This document shows, piece by piece, positions 13,960 through 14,682 of a stretch of DNA of 14,682 nucleotides (position 1 is its first letter; every line of letters begins with the position of its first letter). The translations under genes were made by a program, and so were the position numbers. The notes beneath the pieces are model-generated. The model saw nothing but the letters and a program-made list of their open reading frames with translations. It was not told where the DNA came from and did not search any database. The stretch spans positions 1 to 14,682 of the forward strand of contig JBOIEE010000128.1 of NCBI GenBank assembly GCA_050740975.1. Reading direction: 5' to 3'. The DNA comes from JBOHHR01 sp050740975 (GTDB taxonomy: Bacteria > Pseudomonadota > Gammaproteobacteria > JBOHHR01).

Positions 13960-14061
13960 TCGGCCCAGTCTTCGCTCGTCAACAGTTCAAGATGTGCTTG
14001 ATTCATGGGGTGCCCCTACCCTTTCGCATCAACCTCTTTCGCTGCTGCGTGCGCCCAAGAT

Positions 14062-14190
14062 CTAAGCGCCGTCTGTCGCGTGCGTGGATAGTGTCCACAT
14101 GCAAAGCTCATCAGAGGTGAGTTCATAGGAATGCACTGTTCCTGCCGGAACGACATAGAAGTTGCCCGGCCCAACGGTCTTCTCGCAGTG
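14062..14190 (-). pseudogene. C-terminal cupin-domain relic
   Basis: Read on the minus strand, this 42-codon segment gives EKTVGPGNFYVVPAGTVHSY, then ELTSDELCMWTLSTHATDGA and a TAG. The PGxFxxVPAGxxHxxE pattern is the second conserved cupin motif. An in-frame TAA (14191-14193) precedes it and no upstream cupin motif was found, so it is a 3' fragment. It lies about 55 bp upstream of the methyltransferase's likely ATG, on the same strand, so the two may once have been adjacent genes. Confidence 0.55.
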
Positions 14191-14236
14191 TTATCGCGTG
14201 GTCCGAGGCTGCGCCGTGGCGACCATGCACTTTGCG

Positions 14237-14265
14237 TTGACAACCACTGCTGTCTCGCCTACCAT
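14237..14265 (+). promoter_or_regulatory. Promoter of the AbrB-antitoxin/VapC pair
   Basis: TTGACA (14237-14242) matches the sigma-70 -35 consensus exactly. After 17 bp comes TACCAT (14260-14265), a 4/6 match to TATAAT. The predicted start is near 14272, about 25 bp before the ATG at 14298. Confidence 0.55.
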
Positions 14266-14297
14266 TTCTTACGTTTGTCTTACCCAGAGGATATTCC

Positions 14298-14549
14298 ATG
14301 CACACGACCAGACTTTCCAGTAAAGGGCAAGTGGTCTTGCCCAGCGCTACCCGCGCCACGCGCGGATGGACAACGGGTACCGAGTTCGCCGTCGAAGAAA
14401 CGCCGGAAGGCGTGCTGCTGCGGCCGCTCAAACCCTTTGCGCAAACGCGGGTGGAGGAGGTGTTTGGCATGGCTCGCTACCAAGGTCCAAAACGCTCGCT
14501 GAAAGATATGGCAGAAGCGGTGTTGGCCGAGGCGCGCAAGCGCAAATAA
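14298..14549 (+). CDS. AbrB/SpoVT-type antitoxin (VapB-like)
   Basis: An 83-residue antitoxin. The swapped-hairpin AbrB DNA-binding domain is at the N-terminus: TTRLSSKGQVVLPSATR, then GWTTGTEFAVEETPEGVLL. The C-terminal part (RVEEVFGMARYQGP, then SLKDMAEAVLAEARKRK) matches the toxin-binding tail of VapB antitoxins of this kind. AGAGGA lies about 8 bp upstream of the ATG. Its TAA overlaps the toxin ATG by one base (TAATG), so translation is coupled. Unlike the neighbouring modules it has no visible lesion. It probably represses its own promoter with VapC. Confidence 0.88.
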   Translation: MHTTRLSSKGQVVLPSATRATRGWTTGTEFAVEETPEGVLLRPLKPFAQTRVEEVFGMARYQGPKRSLKDMAEAVLAEARKRK

Positions 14550-14682
14550 TGACCGCGCTCGACACCAATGTGGTAGTGCGCTTTCTCGTCAATGACGATG
14601 ACCAACCAGCGCAGCGGGCACGCGCCCTGATTGCAGCCGGTAATGTGCACATCCCGCCCACGGTACTGCTGGAAACGGAATG
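14549..14682 (+). CDS. PIN-domain VapC toxin (3' truncated by window)
   Basis: The first 44 codons of a PIN ribonuclease toxin: MTALDTNVVVRFLVNDDDQP, with the first catalytic aspartate in LDTN, then ARALIAAGNVHIPPTVLLETE, the last residue being the expected conserved glutamate. The start is fixed by the TAATG overlap with the antitoxin. The rest lies beyond the window, so it cannot be judged intact. Confidence 0.88.
   Translation, partial: MTALDTNVVVRFLVNDDDQPAQRARALIAAGNVHIPPTVLLETE

Overview
The window reads as a chromosomal segment of a GC-rich proteobacterium, most likely a gammaproteobacterium. The first gene is a close YciK-type short-chain dehydrogenase, the DUF853/YjgR ATPase is present, and PqqC, PqqD and PqqE resemble gammaproteobacterial homologues. 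This placement rests on remembered family signatures, not on a search.

Left part (1-6045), housekeeping-like genes. The 3' end of a YciK-like SDR runs rightward and converges, with a 26-bp overlap, on a leftward two-gene unit. That unit is a Tat-exported PhoX-type phosphatase followed after about 6 bp by a CYTH/CHAD protein. Together they suggest a phosphate/polyphosphate theme. A roughly 185-bp divergent intergenic region with an exact TATAAT box separates phoX from a rightward HerA/YjgR-like ATPase.

Middle part (6105-12310), sensing and cofactor synthesis. A MASE1-PAS-PAS histidine kinase is split by an apparent one-base loss in a G run. Its gene overlaps that of a FixJ/LuxR-type response regulator. 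Then comes about 1 kb without a convincing intact gene. It holds a near-identical partial copy of the regulator's 3' end, a pair of diverged repeats sharing a covarying hairpin, a third hairpin with the same arms, and a candidate operator. Next is a compact pqqC-pqqD-pqqE run encoding late PQQ biosynthesis. No pqqA, pqqB or pqqF is visible. The two-component system is a plausible regulator of PQQ-linked oxidation, but that is inference from position only.

Right part (12311-14682), a toxin-antitoxin graveyard. It contains a 5'-truncated BrnT-like toxin and a BrnA-like stub. A Phd/YefM-type antitoxin has a nonsense codon and frameshifts but keeps striking palindromes upstream, and a one-base deletion splits its PIN toxin. 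A leftward SAM methyltransferase has a shifted 5' end, and a cupin relic lies behind it. The window ends in an apparently intact AbrB-type antitoxin plus the start of a PIN-domain VapC, with a near-consensus promoter. The number of one-base lesions means either real decay or uncorrected indel errors in the assembly; the in-frame TAG and the truncations favour real decay at least in the toxin-antitoxin stretch.

The best candidate for something undescribed is the structured repeat between the response regulator and pqqC: two ordered blocks plus an 8-bp stem, a G/G mismatch and an inner stem, with compensating base changes between copies.
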